NCBI GenBank assembly: GCA_947311845.1
Contig: CAMZMU010000117.1
Coordinates: 73,255,444-73,319,443 of the forward strand
Length of the DNA: 64,000 bases
Reading direction: 5' to 3'
Source of the DNA: Poa pratensis
Taxonomy: Eukaryota > Streptophyta > Magnoliopsida > Poales > Poaceae
In this document: piece by piece, positions 42,998 through 54,952 of the stretch
How the letters are laid out: every line of letters starts with the position of its first letter
Numbering within the stretch: the first letter of the stretch is position 1
The notes under the pieces: model-generated
What the model saw: only the letters and a program-made list of their open reading frames with translations
Told to the model about the DNA's origin: nothing
Database searches by the model: none
Position numbers and translations under genes: made by a program

Positions 42998-43696
42998 GTA
43001 GCCCCTAGATTAACCTGGTTGCCAGGTTGGCATGCTCTGCTTCTATTCTTGAATATTGCTTCTTTGAGCAGAACTGTTATCCTAGCCAGCCGGGTTAATC
43101 ACCTGAAACGTAAAATAACACCATAACAAATTAAATACCACAGTACGTCTCTTTTCTCCTTAGCTTGGCCAGCCCTTCTTGGCGGTTCACGCCGTAACCC
43201 GGCTATCTCATGCCGGGTTCATATGCCTCCGGGTTTCGTACTTAACACTTAGTGAAAATCTCAACTCAGCTGTTGGTCCATCACCGACCATAAACTTGGT
43301 CAGCGAATATTCCCTTGTTTCTTCTGCTTGTCGTTGACTTCCAGCCAAGACACTTATCTTATCCATTCAAGTTTTACCTCAATACCCCTAGGGTTTTCAC
43401 CACGGTTATAAATAGAAGGCCACAAGACGCGCAGTCTTTTTCCCCATTCCGTTCATCTTCGTCACCTTCCTCGCGCCCGCACTGTAGCAACCGCAGATCC
43501 AATCTCCAATCAAGCCTCCAAATCACCGCGAGAAGATCCACAGGTACGATTCTCTCACGCATCCGTATTTCGCATTTGATTCCGCTCTAAATCTTGCCCA
43601 AATTTACTTCGCATTTTCCTCTCCACACATCCACATCTACAGCTAGGGTTCCTCATCGCCATTGTTGCGGCCAGAGAACCTCAAAGCTCCGCAATC
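42998..43696 (+). promoter_or_regulatory. Promoter and leader of the element B antisense gene
   Basis: TTATAAATAG at 43406-43415 lies 282-291 bp upstream of the ATG at 43697. The leader contains a possible 5'-UTR intron (CCACAG|GTACGATTC at 43544 to CTACAG at 43642). There is no other coding sequence between the LTR edge and the TATA box. The arrangement gives this plus-strand gene a promoter separate from the LTR, and it mirrors element A. Confidence 0.6.
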
Positions 43697-44670
43697 ATGG
43701 TGAAGGAGAAGGTGAAGGCTGGGGGTCCCCGTGCCGCAAAGAAGATTGCAAAGAAACCTCCCAGCTCCCATGCTGGTGGATCTGGCTCCGCCGCCCCCGC
43801 TGCTGCTCAGGTCAACTGGACCAAATCCACTGTGACAAACCTGATGCTGCAAGAATACGTGAACTGCGGGAGCTCCCTCCCAAAGAAGAGATCAGCTGGC
43901 GCGCTGCTGGGGAAGAAATCCGCCCCAGCCCAAAAGAAGGTGAAGTGGTTGTTTTCCTCGATCATGTACAGCGCGGTCTTCGCCCCGCAGGCTCTCTGTT
44001 TTTCCGCCGGGTCTTGAAATACTACGGCCTTAGGCCTCAAGATATTGCACCCAACTCTATGCTGAACATCAGCAACTTTGTTGTGTTCTGTGAGGACTAC
44101 TTGCAAATGGCTCCAAGCCTCGACCTTTTCCTTGAATTTTTCTACTGCAACCCATCACGCAAGGACCAACTGAGCCCTTATGGTGGAGTTGCAATTCAAC
44201 GCCGGAGGGAATGCGATTTCCCAGCCCTTCTTTTAGCCAGCCATCCCAAGGGGTGGCAAAACACATACTTTTACTGTAAGGACACCTCACCCGAGTCTGA
44301 CGACGCCCGTTACCCGGCTTTCCGGAACTCGGGCTTGACATACGAGGCCAAGATGAACAGCTACGCTGCAGATGCGGACCGAGTCAATCTCGAGCCTACA
44401 CTTCGCCGGGCCAGAGCTTTACTCGCCCATGGCCTCAAGGGCACAGACCTTGTCAAGTGCTGGATTGGTTGGTTTATCCAACCACTCAGTATCAGGACCC
44501 GGCTATTTTGCCAATACACTGGTGAAACCACAGATAACATGCGTTATTCTGAGATGACGCTAACTGACGATCAGATTGTGAAGAATGCCAAGAGACTGCT
44601 TGGCGAAAAGAAAGATGCCATCGCACTGGACGGGCTTGCCCCATTTAGTGCTAAGAATAAACCCTCCACG
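43697..44670 (+). pseudogene. Antisense gene of element B: exon 1 (gypsy-type transposon domain), frameshifted
   Basis: ATG at 43697 (MVKEKVKAGGPRAAKK), basic N-terminus. The frame shifts near 43860; the second frame encodes GEVVVFLDHVQRGLRPAG, FRRVLKYYGLRPQDIAPNSM, FFYCNPSRKDQLSPYGGV, GWQNTYFYCKDTSPESDD and LVKCWIGWFIQPLSIRTRLF. It ends at donor CACG|GTAAAA (44671). The fold family is the plant 'putative gypsy-type transposon' domain (recalled, PF04195-like). Similarity to element A exon 1 confirms the model. The molecular role is unknown; some Tat elements carry it as an accessory ORF. Confidence 0.8.
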
Positions 44671-44758
44671 GTAAAAACCAATCCTTGATCATTTATGCTA
44701 ACTTTAACCCGGTAATTTCATCCATAGAATGTTACTTACTTTAACTGCTTTTTCTCAG

Positions 44759-45347
44759 GACTCCAAGTGGTGGAGCGTGGATTTTACTCCCACATCCTCT
44801 CCTGATGGAGAAGACACAGAAAGTGAAGATGATGAAGAAGAAGAAGAAGAAGGTGAGCTAGACTCTGTAGGCCGGCTCTTCATCCAATTGATTAACAACG
44901 AAGTCCCCAACAAGGACACCTCTACTGATAACCCGGCAAATCTTATTCCAGGCCCTACTGACCCGGCTTCTGACGTACTGCCGGGTCCCCAAACTGCTGA
45001 ACCTCCTACTCAAAAGAGGACCCGGGCCACCATTGCTAAGGTACCATATTCTCGTTTCTCATTTACATGATGAACTCATCTCAAACTTAAGCACAAACAC
45101 AGGAAAAAGAAGCTGAGAAGGAGGCTGAGGCGAACAAGAGGCGCCGAACCCGATCTTCTACAAGCCACGTTTCCCTGAGCCCAGGTATCCCTCAACGCTC
45201 TTTATCAAGCTGGGCCAAATCCATCCAGAAGACGCCCAGCAAACAGTACCCTTTAGCTGGCAAGATCCGGGTCGCTAAACCATCTCGTTTGTCAGATTCC
45301 TCCTCGGATGGTGTTAGCACACCCGAGGATTTCCATATCAACACCGG
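44759..45347 (+). pseudogene. Antisense gene of element B: exons 2 and 3 (acidic linker)
   Basis: Exon 2 (44759-45040; TTTCTCAG acceptor, AAG|GTACCA donor) encodes SKWWSVDFTPTSSPDGED, then an acidic DEEEEEEGELD run and a Pro-rich tail. Exon 3 (45103-45347; CAAACACAG acceptor, GG|GTTAGA donor) encodes a basic NKRRRTRSSTSH stretch and a Ser-rich region. Both look disordered. The order (core domain, acidic linker, basic cluster) matches element A. Boundaries were read by eye. Confidence 0.65.
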
Positions 45348-45429
45348 GTTAGAAATACTCACACACCTTTTCCATACCTATACTTTACTGCCCCTTTTTT
45401 GCTTGACTAAATCACTATCTTGTTCCAGT

Positions 45430-45900
45430 GCCAGAGCCTTTGCGGATGAAGACCCGGACTCTCCTCCAGCGGCGTCTCCTCCTCCAGCAACAGCAGAGCC
45501 TTCTCCTATGGAGGCACATACTGAAGAATCGGTGGACAAAGACGAACCAACGGAGCATGTAACCCCCGTGGCTTCTCCAAAAAACACAGTTGATCCTGTG
45601 CCAGAATCCTCCCCAGCTACTCATTCGCCCGGGTTAGGCTCTGGAACTAAAGAAGATGAAGTACAAGTTACTGGAACCCGGCACGTTCCAGTACAAGTGC
45701 TCCCGAAACTCTTGCCAAGGTGCCAGCTCCAGATGCTAACCCGGCGTCTCCTGCCAAGGGAAAGAACCCGGCTCCTCATCAGATTTGCCGGCTCTGGGTG
45801 CCATGTCCGTCCAGCCCTTTGCGATGAATACTTTTCTCGCCTTGCTCAACACAAGAACCTGGAGACAGAACTGGTCGCCCTGATTCAGAAACGATATCAG
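45430..45900 (+). pseudogene. Antisense gene of element B: exon 4 (Pro/Glu-rich linker into helix), frameshifted
   Basis: After TTGTTCCAG the frame reads ARAFADEDPDSPPAASPPPA, a low-complexity Pro/Ser/Glu segment, to about 45680 (EVQVTGT). The frame then shifts more than once before DEYFSRLAQHKNLETELVAL at the 3' end, just upstream of donor CAG|GTACAC. The helical end leads into the coiled coil of exon 5. Confidence 0.6.
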
Positions 45901-45950
45901 GTACACACTTATTTCCTGCCTTTATATTTTCTTGCATAACTATATCTTGA

Positions 45951-46270
45951 GTAGCCCCCAAGCTCTAAGTTCATCACTTGTTGATGAGCTTGGTGCTTAT
46001 AATATGAATTCCTCTGGTAAAAAACTTCAATCCTGTAGCCCCCAAGTGCCGGGTTGTCTGTTCACAGCAACCTGGGACTAAAAACTTCCATCATTTAAAA
46101 CTTGCCAACTTTCACATCAAAACTTGAACACTGTAGCCCCCAAGTGCCGGGTTGCCTGCCTGCAGCAGCCTGGGACTACCATGCATCCACATTGCCTCTT
46201 ATGCACTATTAAGAACGTCAAACGTGTAGCCCCCAAGTTCCGGGTTAACTTGCCTGCGGTAACCTGGGAC
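45951..46270 (+). repeat. Intronic repeat of about 84-98 bp, four imperfect copies
   Basis: Copies start at GTAGCCCCCAAG at 45951, 46035, 46133 and 46226. The last three share CCGGGTT and a CCTGGGACTA end. They lie entirely within the intron between exons 4 and 5. The same CCCCCAAG...CCGGG theme occurs in the element B spacer (47820-48110). Confidence 0.75.
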
Positions 46271-46296
46271 TAACATAATCTTTTATATTTTAACAG

Positions 46297-46573
46297 GAAG
46301 ACCACGCCAAAGCCGAGGCAGAAATCACCCGGCTCAAGGACGTTGCTAAAACTGAATCTGAAACCCGGGTGACGCATGCTGAACAGCTGCAAACCCTGAA
46401 GAAAAATGTCACAGAGCTAACCCAGGAAAATTCTGACCTCAAGAAAGAACTGGAGGAACATGAAGAACACTGGAACGAGCAACGCGCCAACCTCCAGAAG
46501 CAACTAGATGCAGCTATCACTGAGCTAACCCGGCTGAAGAAAATGATCACCTCTATGGTTGAATCCTTAGTGG
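46297..46573 (+). pseudogene. Antisense gene of element B: exon 5 (coiled coil)
   Basis: Acceptor TTTTAACAG, donor GTGG|GTAAGC. It encodes a clear heptad-rich helix: AKAEAEITRLKDVAKTESE, LQTLKKNVTELTQENSDLKK and NEQRANLQKQLDAAITELTR. No stop. It corresponds to 6331-6641 of element A, suggesting a conserved oligomerisation or partner-binding segment. Confidence 0.75.
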
Positions 46574-46658
46574 GTAAGCATTACTCCTTTGAACTCGAAC
46601 TGAACTGAGCAAGCAGACCCGGTTTTTAAATCTCACTGTTATGCCTTTCCTTACCCAG

Positions 46659-47401
46659 GCCCTCGTGATGGGAACCTTCGCAAAACTGCTGCAGAGAAGA
46701 TCAAGTGCATGTACACGCTGACACGTCAGCTGTACTTTGGCAGCTGCGAGGTCATCAAAGCCGCAAGGAATTGGGAAACCCGCCAAGCGCGTACACTGAA
46801 GTCCTTGGGCATCTGTCAACAATGCCACAATGGATACATTTGCTCAAGAGATCTGCATGCCGGGCCGGGGTGATGCGAGGTCTTGCTTTGGCAAAGGCCT
46901 ACCATCCCCAGCTAAACCCGGCTCCCCTGAAGAATGGTTTTCCCCAATTCAACACTGATGGCAAGGAATTTGACAAGAAGTGCTACTCCCGGGTTGTGAA
47001 GCAAACCCGGCACGTTGCCACTGTGATTGCCAGCAAAATGAAGCTCACCACGTTGCAGTTTGGATACACCGAAAACGATGAAGAGATCATGGATGACGAG
47101 CCACAACGCATCGATCTCCTGCAAAGCTACAAGGATTCCATTGATCCAGCAAAGACTGCTCCCGGTACCTCCACTGCACCCAGCTCTCTACGCCAACTGT
47201 TCCTCCCCATCACGGGCCACAGTTGAAGAAGTTGATGAAAACTACTTCCAATCACTTCGACAAGTCACCCGGCGCAAGATCAAGGCCAAGGAGACAGAAG
47301 CTAACCCGGCGGCCGCCGAGGAAGATGACCCGGCGAAAACCACCGAAGAACAACCATCCAGCTCGCCTCCCCGTGACCCGGCTCCTGAAGCCGAGGCTTG
47401 A
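46659..47401 (+). pseudogene. Antisense gene of element B: exon 6 (C-terminal domain), frameshifted
   Basis: Acceptor TTACCCAG. It encodes MYTLTRQLYFGSCEVIKAAR, then frame changes near 46840 and 47190. Other conserved-looking parts are LALAKAYHPQLNPAPLKNGF, EFDKKCYSRVVKQTRHVATV and YTENDEEIMDDEPQRIDL, ending VDENYFQSLRQVTRRKIK and an acidic Pro-rich tail with TGA at 47399. This is the C-terminal domain after the coiled coil. Its function is unknown, and the frameshifts mean that this copy encodes no full protein. Confidence 0.7.
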
Positions 47402-48364
47402 AAACTTATGCAGATGCTTTCATCTCTGCAAAAAACAATTTCATTCGGCCCTTGGGCATGCTATTGTAATAACTTAGCGCTACAATCTCTTGCTTGCAGT
47501 GGTGTAGTAGTACACCTTTGAAACTTTGCTTTTATTCACTTGAAACTTTTGTTTATGATACCTCTCTGTGGTTTTGATGACCCTTTTGATTTCTTTAACT
47601 GTGAGCCGGCTTTCGCATGGATACCCTGTCGCAACTTCGCTGAGAAAAACAGGGTCGAACCAAGTCCCAACGGGCCTCATGGTTGATTGAATTTCCAGGT
47701 GAGCAATCAGGCCATATAATTGCGAGTCACATCAGCTCAACAGCAAGATAACCAAGAACAAACTAGTGGCATAAAAGCCGGGTCTTGGGATTGCAGCTGC
47801 AAACTATTCAAGTAAGAGCCCCCAAGACCTGGATCAATGTTTATAAAGTAATGGCTTAACTATGCAACATTACCCCATTGATCCACATAATGGTGGGACA
47901 CGCTCTCTGGGTGTCCTCAAAGATAAAAACAAATATACACTTGTTCTAGGACAAAAAACATAAACAACTGATACTTAAACTAAATATGCATGTACTGAAT
48001 CCGAAATACTAAAGCTAAAAACTGCTCTTACCGGGTCACAAAAATTTCGAGCCCGGATAATCGTATGAGCCGGGTCTTGGGGAAAAACTTTGCCACCTCA
48101 ATGACCAGCCCCCAAGACCAAGCTGAACAAAAAACTGCTACAGCATACATTAACAAAGAAAACAATTGGCTTGCCAATATAAACTGAGACTGAAACAAGA
48201 CAAATTTATGTTCAACCTTTACTTTATTGATAGAAAAGGTTAGGTCAGCAAGCCGCCTCATAAAAAACCTTCCAGCCCCCTTAGGTACCCTGGTAAGGAA
48301 AAGAGCGCGTGTGAAACCTGCTGCCTGTTACATCGTGTATTACATCTCATATCTCTTTCTCATG
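47402..48364 (-). other. Spacer between pol and the antisense gene in element B
   Basis: AT-rich with no gene. It holds scattered CCCCCAAGAC and GCCGGGTCTTGG repeats related to those in the exon 4-5 intron. It is the counterpart of 174-1447 in element A, but without the 106-bp array. Confidence 0.55.
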
Positions 48365-49552
48365 CTAAGTATAGTATGGGCGCAGCTGGGCAATGTTCCA
48401 TGGCCGCTCACGCTCTTCTAATGAAAAGGTAGAGTGCGCTGTGTCATTTACAGACTCGGACTTTTCTCTAGCATCCACCAAATAATATGAACCATTGTTC
48501 AATTTCTTGCTTATGATGAATGGCCCTTCCCAAGGAGGAGATAACTTGTGCATCCCTTCCTTGGATTGCGTCCATCGCAGCACTAAATCCCCCTCCTGGA
48601 AAGTGCGAGTTTCAACCCAGCGACTATGGTACCGCCTCAAATCTTGCTGATCTCTCCAATGCTTGTTCTCTGTTCTCCTCTAGCAGGTCCACAGAATCCT
48701 GCCGGGTCTGCTCGTTTTCTGTTTCAACGTAAGCCGCCATGCGAGGCGAGTCATGGATTATATCACTTGGCAATACAGCCTCTGCCCCATACACCATAAA
48801 GAAAGGGGTCATCTTGGTGGATCTGTTTGGTGTTGTGTTGATTCCCCAAACTACTGATGACAACTCCTCAACCCACGCTCCGGCGGCTCTGATACACGGG
48901 ACCCGGAGACGTGGTTTCAAACATCGAAGCAACTCCTGATTTGCTCGTTCTACTTGTCCATTGGCCTGCGGATGAGCAACTGAAGCAACGTCTAAACGTA
49001 TACCCTGGTTTCCACAGAACTTTGCCATCTCACCAAGGGACATGTTAGTGCCATTGTCTGTGATGATACTATGAGGATACCCAAACCTGTGTATGATCTG
49101 CTTCAAAAACTTGACTGCGGTAGCTGCTTCACAATTTGTAACAGGCATCACCTCAACCCACTTCGTAAATTTGTCAATGGCAACCAAGAGGTGGGTTTTC
49201 TTACAAGGAGACATGCTAAAAGGACCCACCATGTCAAGCCCCCAAACTGCAAAGGGCCAAGTCAGAGGTATTGTTCGCAACTCCTGAGCCGGCACATGGA
49301 TTTGCCTCGCGTATCTCTGGCAACCATCACATCTGCTTACCAGGCGCTCTGCATCTGCCTGGGCTGTGAGCCAAAAGAAACCGTGTCTGAAAGCTTTTGC
49401 TACTAAAGACCTTGTTGAAGCATGATGACCACAATCTCCCTCGTGAATCTCCTTCAGAATTTGCCGGCCTTCCTTTCCAGACACACATCTCTGAAACACT
49501 CCGGAAACACTTCTTTTATATAACTCGCCGTCAATAACCACGTAAGCCTTAG
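48365..49552 (-). pseudogene. Element B integrase
   Basis: Read leftwards from the element E target site. The zinc-binding HHCC domain is visible (GDCGHHASTRSLVAKAF, then SRCDGCQRYA). The DDE core follows: WGLDMVGPF (first Asp), IITDNGTNMS (second Asp) and GQVERANQELL (Glu). The C-terminal domain WVETRTFQEGDLVLRW and HKLSPPWEGPFIISKKL ends PWNIAQLRPYYT with a stop at 48365. A frameshift near 48640 separates the catalytic and C-terminal parts. There is no chromodomain, as expected for the Tat lineage. The role is insertion of the cDNA copy into the genome. Confidence 0.9.
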
Positions 49553-52500
49553 TGTAACACCCCGAAAATTTAGACCAAATTTTAAATTTATTTTTGGACG
49601 CCGGAAAAACTTTTTCGGGTTTCTAAAAGTTTTCTTCGGAACCGTTGGTCTTGATTTGACTTTGGTTTCGCTCTCTCAGAAAAAAATTCCCGGCAATCCT
49701 CGATCCTGTCAACCTCCACCATATTTCTGTGCCGTTGTTTTGTCTGTCAAACACTGGTTCCCTTCGGTGATTCCAAAATCCTTCCGTTCTATTCCACAGA
49801 AAGTCTCCACCGCAATTTTTGCTTGGAATAAATTCTACCAAGCTACCATATGGTTCCCCCACACATATGCACCACTTCCATGGAAAAATATTTCCTAGTC
49901 CCATGTAATATTCCAAGGATTATTCCCATTCCCTTTTATGTCGTTTTCGATCCGGAAATTATCCAGACACCTTCCACCCATCCAAAAAAAATTCTACAAT
50001 TTCGGGGAGATGCATGAATCCACCTCCTGAACATTTCACTCCACTGTTCCAACCTCATTTGAGCAATATTTGAGGTACTTCCTTTGTAATGCTCATTTCC
50101 TACCTATTAGCAAATCCCAAAGGAACCCCTCTTTGTATGTCTCCAAAAATTTCCACCAAAAGTACCAGAGGACCCCATGTCCATATAAAGACTATCCATG
50201 CAAAAATATGGCATACTCCAATGCAATATTTCCAAGTTATCCCATAATTTCAAAACTGCCATTTCTGATATAGAAATGTTTTAACCAAGCTAGACACCTC
50301 CAATAATCCTGATAAATTCAGGGTATGCATATTTTTGCATTTCCTTCATTTCATCTTTTGGAGCCAAATCCATTTGAGCAATATTTAGACCACTTCCTTT
50401 GCAAGCCCAAATTAGTGCCATTTCAACTTTTTCAAACAAACCTACACCTAGAAAACTCCAATGACCATGATACTTGGTTATCTTGACCACATGGTCCTTA
50501 GACACACAAAACCAGGAGGCCACACCAAGGGGAATTGTATAAATCTCTTTTTCATAAATCATGCCATTATGGCCATTTTAGGCCATCTTATGGAAAACCA
50601 ACTTCCCATCATCCAAATGGCCTCAAACTCCATGGACACTCTCCCCTGACCACAACAACCCCTGCCTAATTTTGGGGAATTTATTTGGGTTGTGTAAGAC
50701 CAAGATCATTTCATCGAGCACCTTCTGCATTTTTAGTTTTCTGAAAATCTTCCTCTGCAAAGTTGCAGCTCTTTGATGGTTTCTTGTTTGAGTGTGTTTG
50801 TTTTGTTCTTGTGAGCACCGTAGTGTCTCTAGTCTTGCGGTTGGACCATTGGTTTGGCGGGAACGCGCTGATGCCGCCTACGGCGCGCTCTGGGCGCCCT
50901 GGACGCGCATGTCGGCATGCCCATGTTCCCTGCCCCTTGTCCACTGCCTCGCTGTCCTGCGGAGCGACGCCGCAGCCGAGCCCACCCCCTCCCCTCGCTG
51001 CACGTAGCTCCGGCGAGCCAGCCCTGCCCAGGCCCCGCGCACCCCCAGCTCGACACCTCGCCGCCGACAACCACAAGACGCCGCACCGCCGCACAGTGCT
51101 CCATCAAGAGCAACCGACGCCAAGCTAGAGGACGCGCCGCCCACTCCAGTAACCCTCGTGCTCCCCCTGTCGCTCCAGCTCACCGTGCTTATCCTCCCCC
51201 CCCCCCCTCCTCCTCTGTGGCCACCCGAGCCCGACGCGTCGCCATGGCGACCACCCCCGTGCCCCCTGCCCTCTGCCTTCCCCCAGGCTATAAAAGGGGA
51301 GCACCCCAAGCCGTTCAGCTGCATCCCATTCTCCTCTCCCTCCCCTGGGCCTCTCTGTTCAGTTAGCTAGCGAATGGAGCTCGTTTTCGACCGTGGTGGC
51401 CGAAATCGTGGCCGCGGATCCTCGGATCACCGCGAGCTATCCCGAGCTTCATTCACCAATTAAATGGGTGGAGAGACTCCTCTTGATCCCCTCATTCTCC
51501 CAGTGCAATCCATTCGCGAAATAATGCACCGTAGCCACGGCACCATCCTCGACCGCCGGCGGCGAGCTCGCGGGTCGTGCACCGCGGCGTCGCCCCTGGC
51601 TCCCCCGTGGCCGTGGTCTCCATCTTCGGACGCGGAGCGGCGGGACGGTTCTCTCCCTGCCCTCTGTGGCCAGCGGCGTCCACCGGAGCGGCGGCGGCAG
51701 GCGGCGGCCGAGCCGGCCGTGCCGCGCCGTGCTCACCCGCGCGGGAAGAAGAAAGACAGCCAGCGTGGCACCAGCGTGGCGAGCTGGCGTCGCCGACAGG
51801 CGGGCCCGGCGTGGCCCAGCCGCCACGTAGGATAAGTGGAAGCGCCCTCCGCGCCTCTCCGCTTCCCTTACGCGAAGGCGTACTCTCGGAAAATACGCAA
51901 CCAGCCCAGCCCAGTTGAAAAGCGGCCCGTTCTGTTTTTTTTTTTTTTTGGTGAGCGGCAGATAACTAATTTTCGCTCGCTCGTTTCTCTCACACCGTAG
52001 CTCCGATCGAGGCGATTCAAGTTCCTAAATTTTTGTTTCGACGAGCTCTAACCAGTAGTACTGGTTTCAACTTGTTCCAAGGAAGTCCCTGAGGTGCCCC
52101 TTTTGTGGGTACATTCCGGAGTTTCCGGAGAAGCAGCTTCCGACCCCGACGCCGCGAAACCACCCCGACCCTTCCAAGCCAAATGGATCTCCGCCTTCAG
52201 GCAAGCTAACCCCTTGCTACAAACCGTCCAGCAGTGTTTGTTTGTTGTTTTGCTTATTGCCTGCCGAGTATTATATGCTTGTCTGTTATATTACTATTAC
52301 TGCTTGTCTGTTGGTTTGTCTGATTATTATTACATGTCTGTTTGTTGTCCGTACTTTTACATGAGCACTGTATTGCTGCATATGTCATGTTGCATTTTAA
52401 ATTATTGCACTACTTTGTATGCGTATCTGTGACACTCCCACTTCCGGGGCAATGGCAGGGTCTCCCGCCTCAGCCGAGGAAGTGGGGGAATTATTACAAC

Positions 52501-54482
52501 TGTGCGTCTCGCTTTGCGGGGCTTTGTTTGGTTTTTCAACTTCTTCTACGCCGAGGGGAGGAGCGGACGAATGTCGTCTTAGGATCCTCGGGGTTGGGGC
52601 ATTCGTGTTAGTTGCCTCTTGTCCCACCGTCGAATATGGTTGGCTTAGGCCATCCGGACTGCGATGCTGGGAGCTGACTTTTCCGCGGTTCTTTTGCCGA
52701 GTTTGCTGACACCACGTCGAAGTAACCTTCGAGTGGAATGGATGCTCTCTCATTTTTATGAGTGCTTTTCGGTTATTCTTTTACGGTGCCACACTCACAT
52801 TTCCGGGGCAATGGCAGGGTCTCCCGCCTCAGCCATGGAAGTGGGGGAATTACTATGCTATTATTATTATTGTTCTATCACTAACCCCCGAGTGACACCG
52901 GCCGGGTCTCCCGCCACCGTCACCCGGGTATTATTGTTGTTATTATTATTGTTGTTATTTATTTGCTATGTTTATTCATGCAAGTATTATGTTGTTGCTT
53001 TGTTATATGCTCTGCTTGTGTTGCTTGTTGTTTGTTGAAGCTGATACATGCAGGTTGTTATGTTTGTTGTGAAGGTTATGTTGGACTAACCCCCTGTTGT
53101 TTGGACTTGTTGTGTTGAAACTTGAATAAATTGAAACAACCCTCCAAGCTTCGATAGGGTCAGTCCATAGTGCCACTAATCTGAACATTGAACGCACTGC
53201 CACTGTCGCTCACATGGGCGGGCCTTGGCCTACGTAACCTATCAAGCCTCCTTTGATGCCACCCTTTTGGCAAGTCTAGTCGGATACCATAGTTGGTCGG
53301 GGCTAGTCTTGCGAAGGTTCCGGAGCTAGGCGTTGCCCATAGTTGGGAACGTGCCGGATTCACTTCTGCATAAGGCATAGAGATATGTCGGTGGCTATAC
53401 GGGGAGTGTCTTGGTAGCGTGAACGGTCAGGTGAGTGTATCTTGCTGAGTTCGCCTTAAGGATGTTGTCCTAAAGTACCGGCTCAGTGTGGTGCACTTAG
53501 GTGAGTGGTATTTGCAACCTCTCGAGAGTGTCTAATCTAGATGTCTAGCCTTGTTCCAAGGATATGGAACAACAGTTCAGTGTCGGTCACACTGTGTGTC
53601 CTCGTCGAGTCCGGAGGTTAAACATAAGTGTTGTTTGAAAGAGAGTTAAAACAACCGGATTCACTAAATGAACAAATAAGTTGATGCAGGGAATGTTACT
53701 TGAGATGTGATTGTGAACCAAGTCTGGGATGGCGGTGTGATGAGTTGGGGAGCCTATAGTTAGGCCAGAGCCCACATCTACCGTGCATGCCTAGAGTGGA
53801 AAGATGAGGCCAGTGGGCCTAGCAGTGATCACAAGTGTTGTGTATTATTTGGTACCAATTGGTACACTCGTCTACTCGTCACAGGTAAGCCCGTTGTATG
53901 ATTACCGGTGCACGATCCAACCCCACCTGGCTTGGACTCTGTACTGGTGATACCCCCGTTGCTTGCTTATGGCATGTTTGGTTGTCAATGACATGCTACT
54001 TTTATGCCGTGTGTCTAGAGTACACTTGCCATGTTGTAGGATTTTATTTACAGTGTATGACTTGTTGCATGATTGTTGGATTGTTTGTAGTAAGGAGCAA
54101 TACTTGCTGAGTGCATATTTAATGTACTCACGGGCCTTGTGATTGTGGCCAGATATCGGCGAGGATTCATCTTCTACCTTAGCAAGGAGATTGAGCAAGA
54201 GCGTGCTAGGATCAGTAGCCCAGCCAGATGCCTGTGGAGTGGAGCCGCTCCAAGCCGCTGCCTTAGTCGTCTTCCGCTGCCAGATAAACCCCGTCCTGAG
54301 CCATGCTTGGCTTGATATTTTGTCACGCCTTGATGGCCTTGTAAACCATTTGTAGCACTATTGTGCCTGATTGTGCAATGATTTCCATTATGTTACACTG
54401 TCGTGACGTGCGGCCAGATATCCTGGGCTGGCGCACGGGACGACCGCCTCTCTGGAGATATGTTCCAGGGAGGGGTGTCACA
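49553..54482 (+). repeat. Element E 5' LTR (4930 bp)
   Basis: It includes a TATA box at 51288-51296, a poly-T run near 51938, and three copies of a GGGTCTCCCGCC module (52435-52497, 52790-52857, 52895-52930). GC-rich frames (50763-51835) are shared with the 3' LTR and are not convincing genes. Confidence 0.95.
51288..51296 (+). promoter_or_regulatory. TATA box of the element E 5' LTR
   Basis: CTATAAAAG followed by GGGAGC. The same box is at 58328-58336 in the 3' LTR. Confidence 0.65.
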
Positions 54483-54487
54483 GACAA

Positions 54488-54499
54488 TGGTATCAGAGC
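54488..54499 (+). other. Element E primer-binding site (tRNA-iMet type)
   Basis: TGGTATCAGAGC lies 5 bp after the LTR end. Confidence 0.9.
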
Positions 54500-54952
54500 G
54501 CCAGGCTGGCTGTAGACTACCCTAGCATGGAAACCCCAGCCTTACTTTTGCCCGACAAGGAGCCTGATGGATTTGACCCATCTCCGCCTAACCGGCATGG
54601 CTAGTGTCGGTCAATAGTATGGTGCAGTAGGACTTGTCCCAATCCTTACCCAACGCGACTTGCCGGTTTCTTCCTTGAGAAGGAATCGACACCTACCCAT
54701 TAGTATGAGACCCAGTCCTAGCTGCCATTTATCCCCACCCTCGCCTGCTATCCTTAGCAACCCAAACTCTCTTGAAGCAGGATCCCGCAAAGGAATCTCG
54801 CGTTCTTATCTCATCCTACACCCAGAGCCAAATAATCCGATGGCAAACCCCAAGGTCGTCCTGGAGACCACTGCCAAGGATCATAGCGGATTTCCACTGA
54901 TGCTTTCGGGAGTCGTCTGTGATCTTCTTGGCAGGCCTGCTCGCCCCGGTAT

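Noticed and set aside
43594..43696. Alternative start at 43594 for the element B antisense gene
   Set aside because: It gives a longer frame only because of the downstream frameshift. The ATG at 43697 gives a Lys-rich N-terminus, lies after the leader intron and fits the TATA spacing.
50763..51835. Multiple overlapping ORFs in the GC-rich part of the element E LTRs (also 57809-58959)
   Set aside because: They differ in frame between the two LTRs because of homopolymer indels, and no domain is recognisable.
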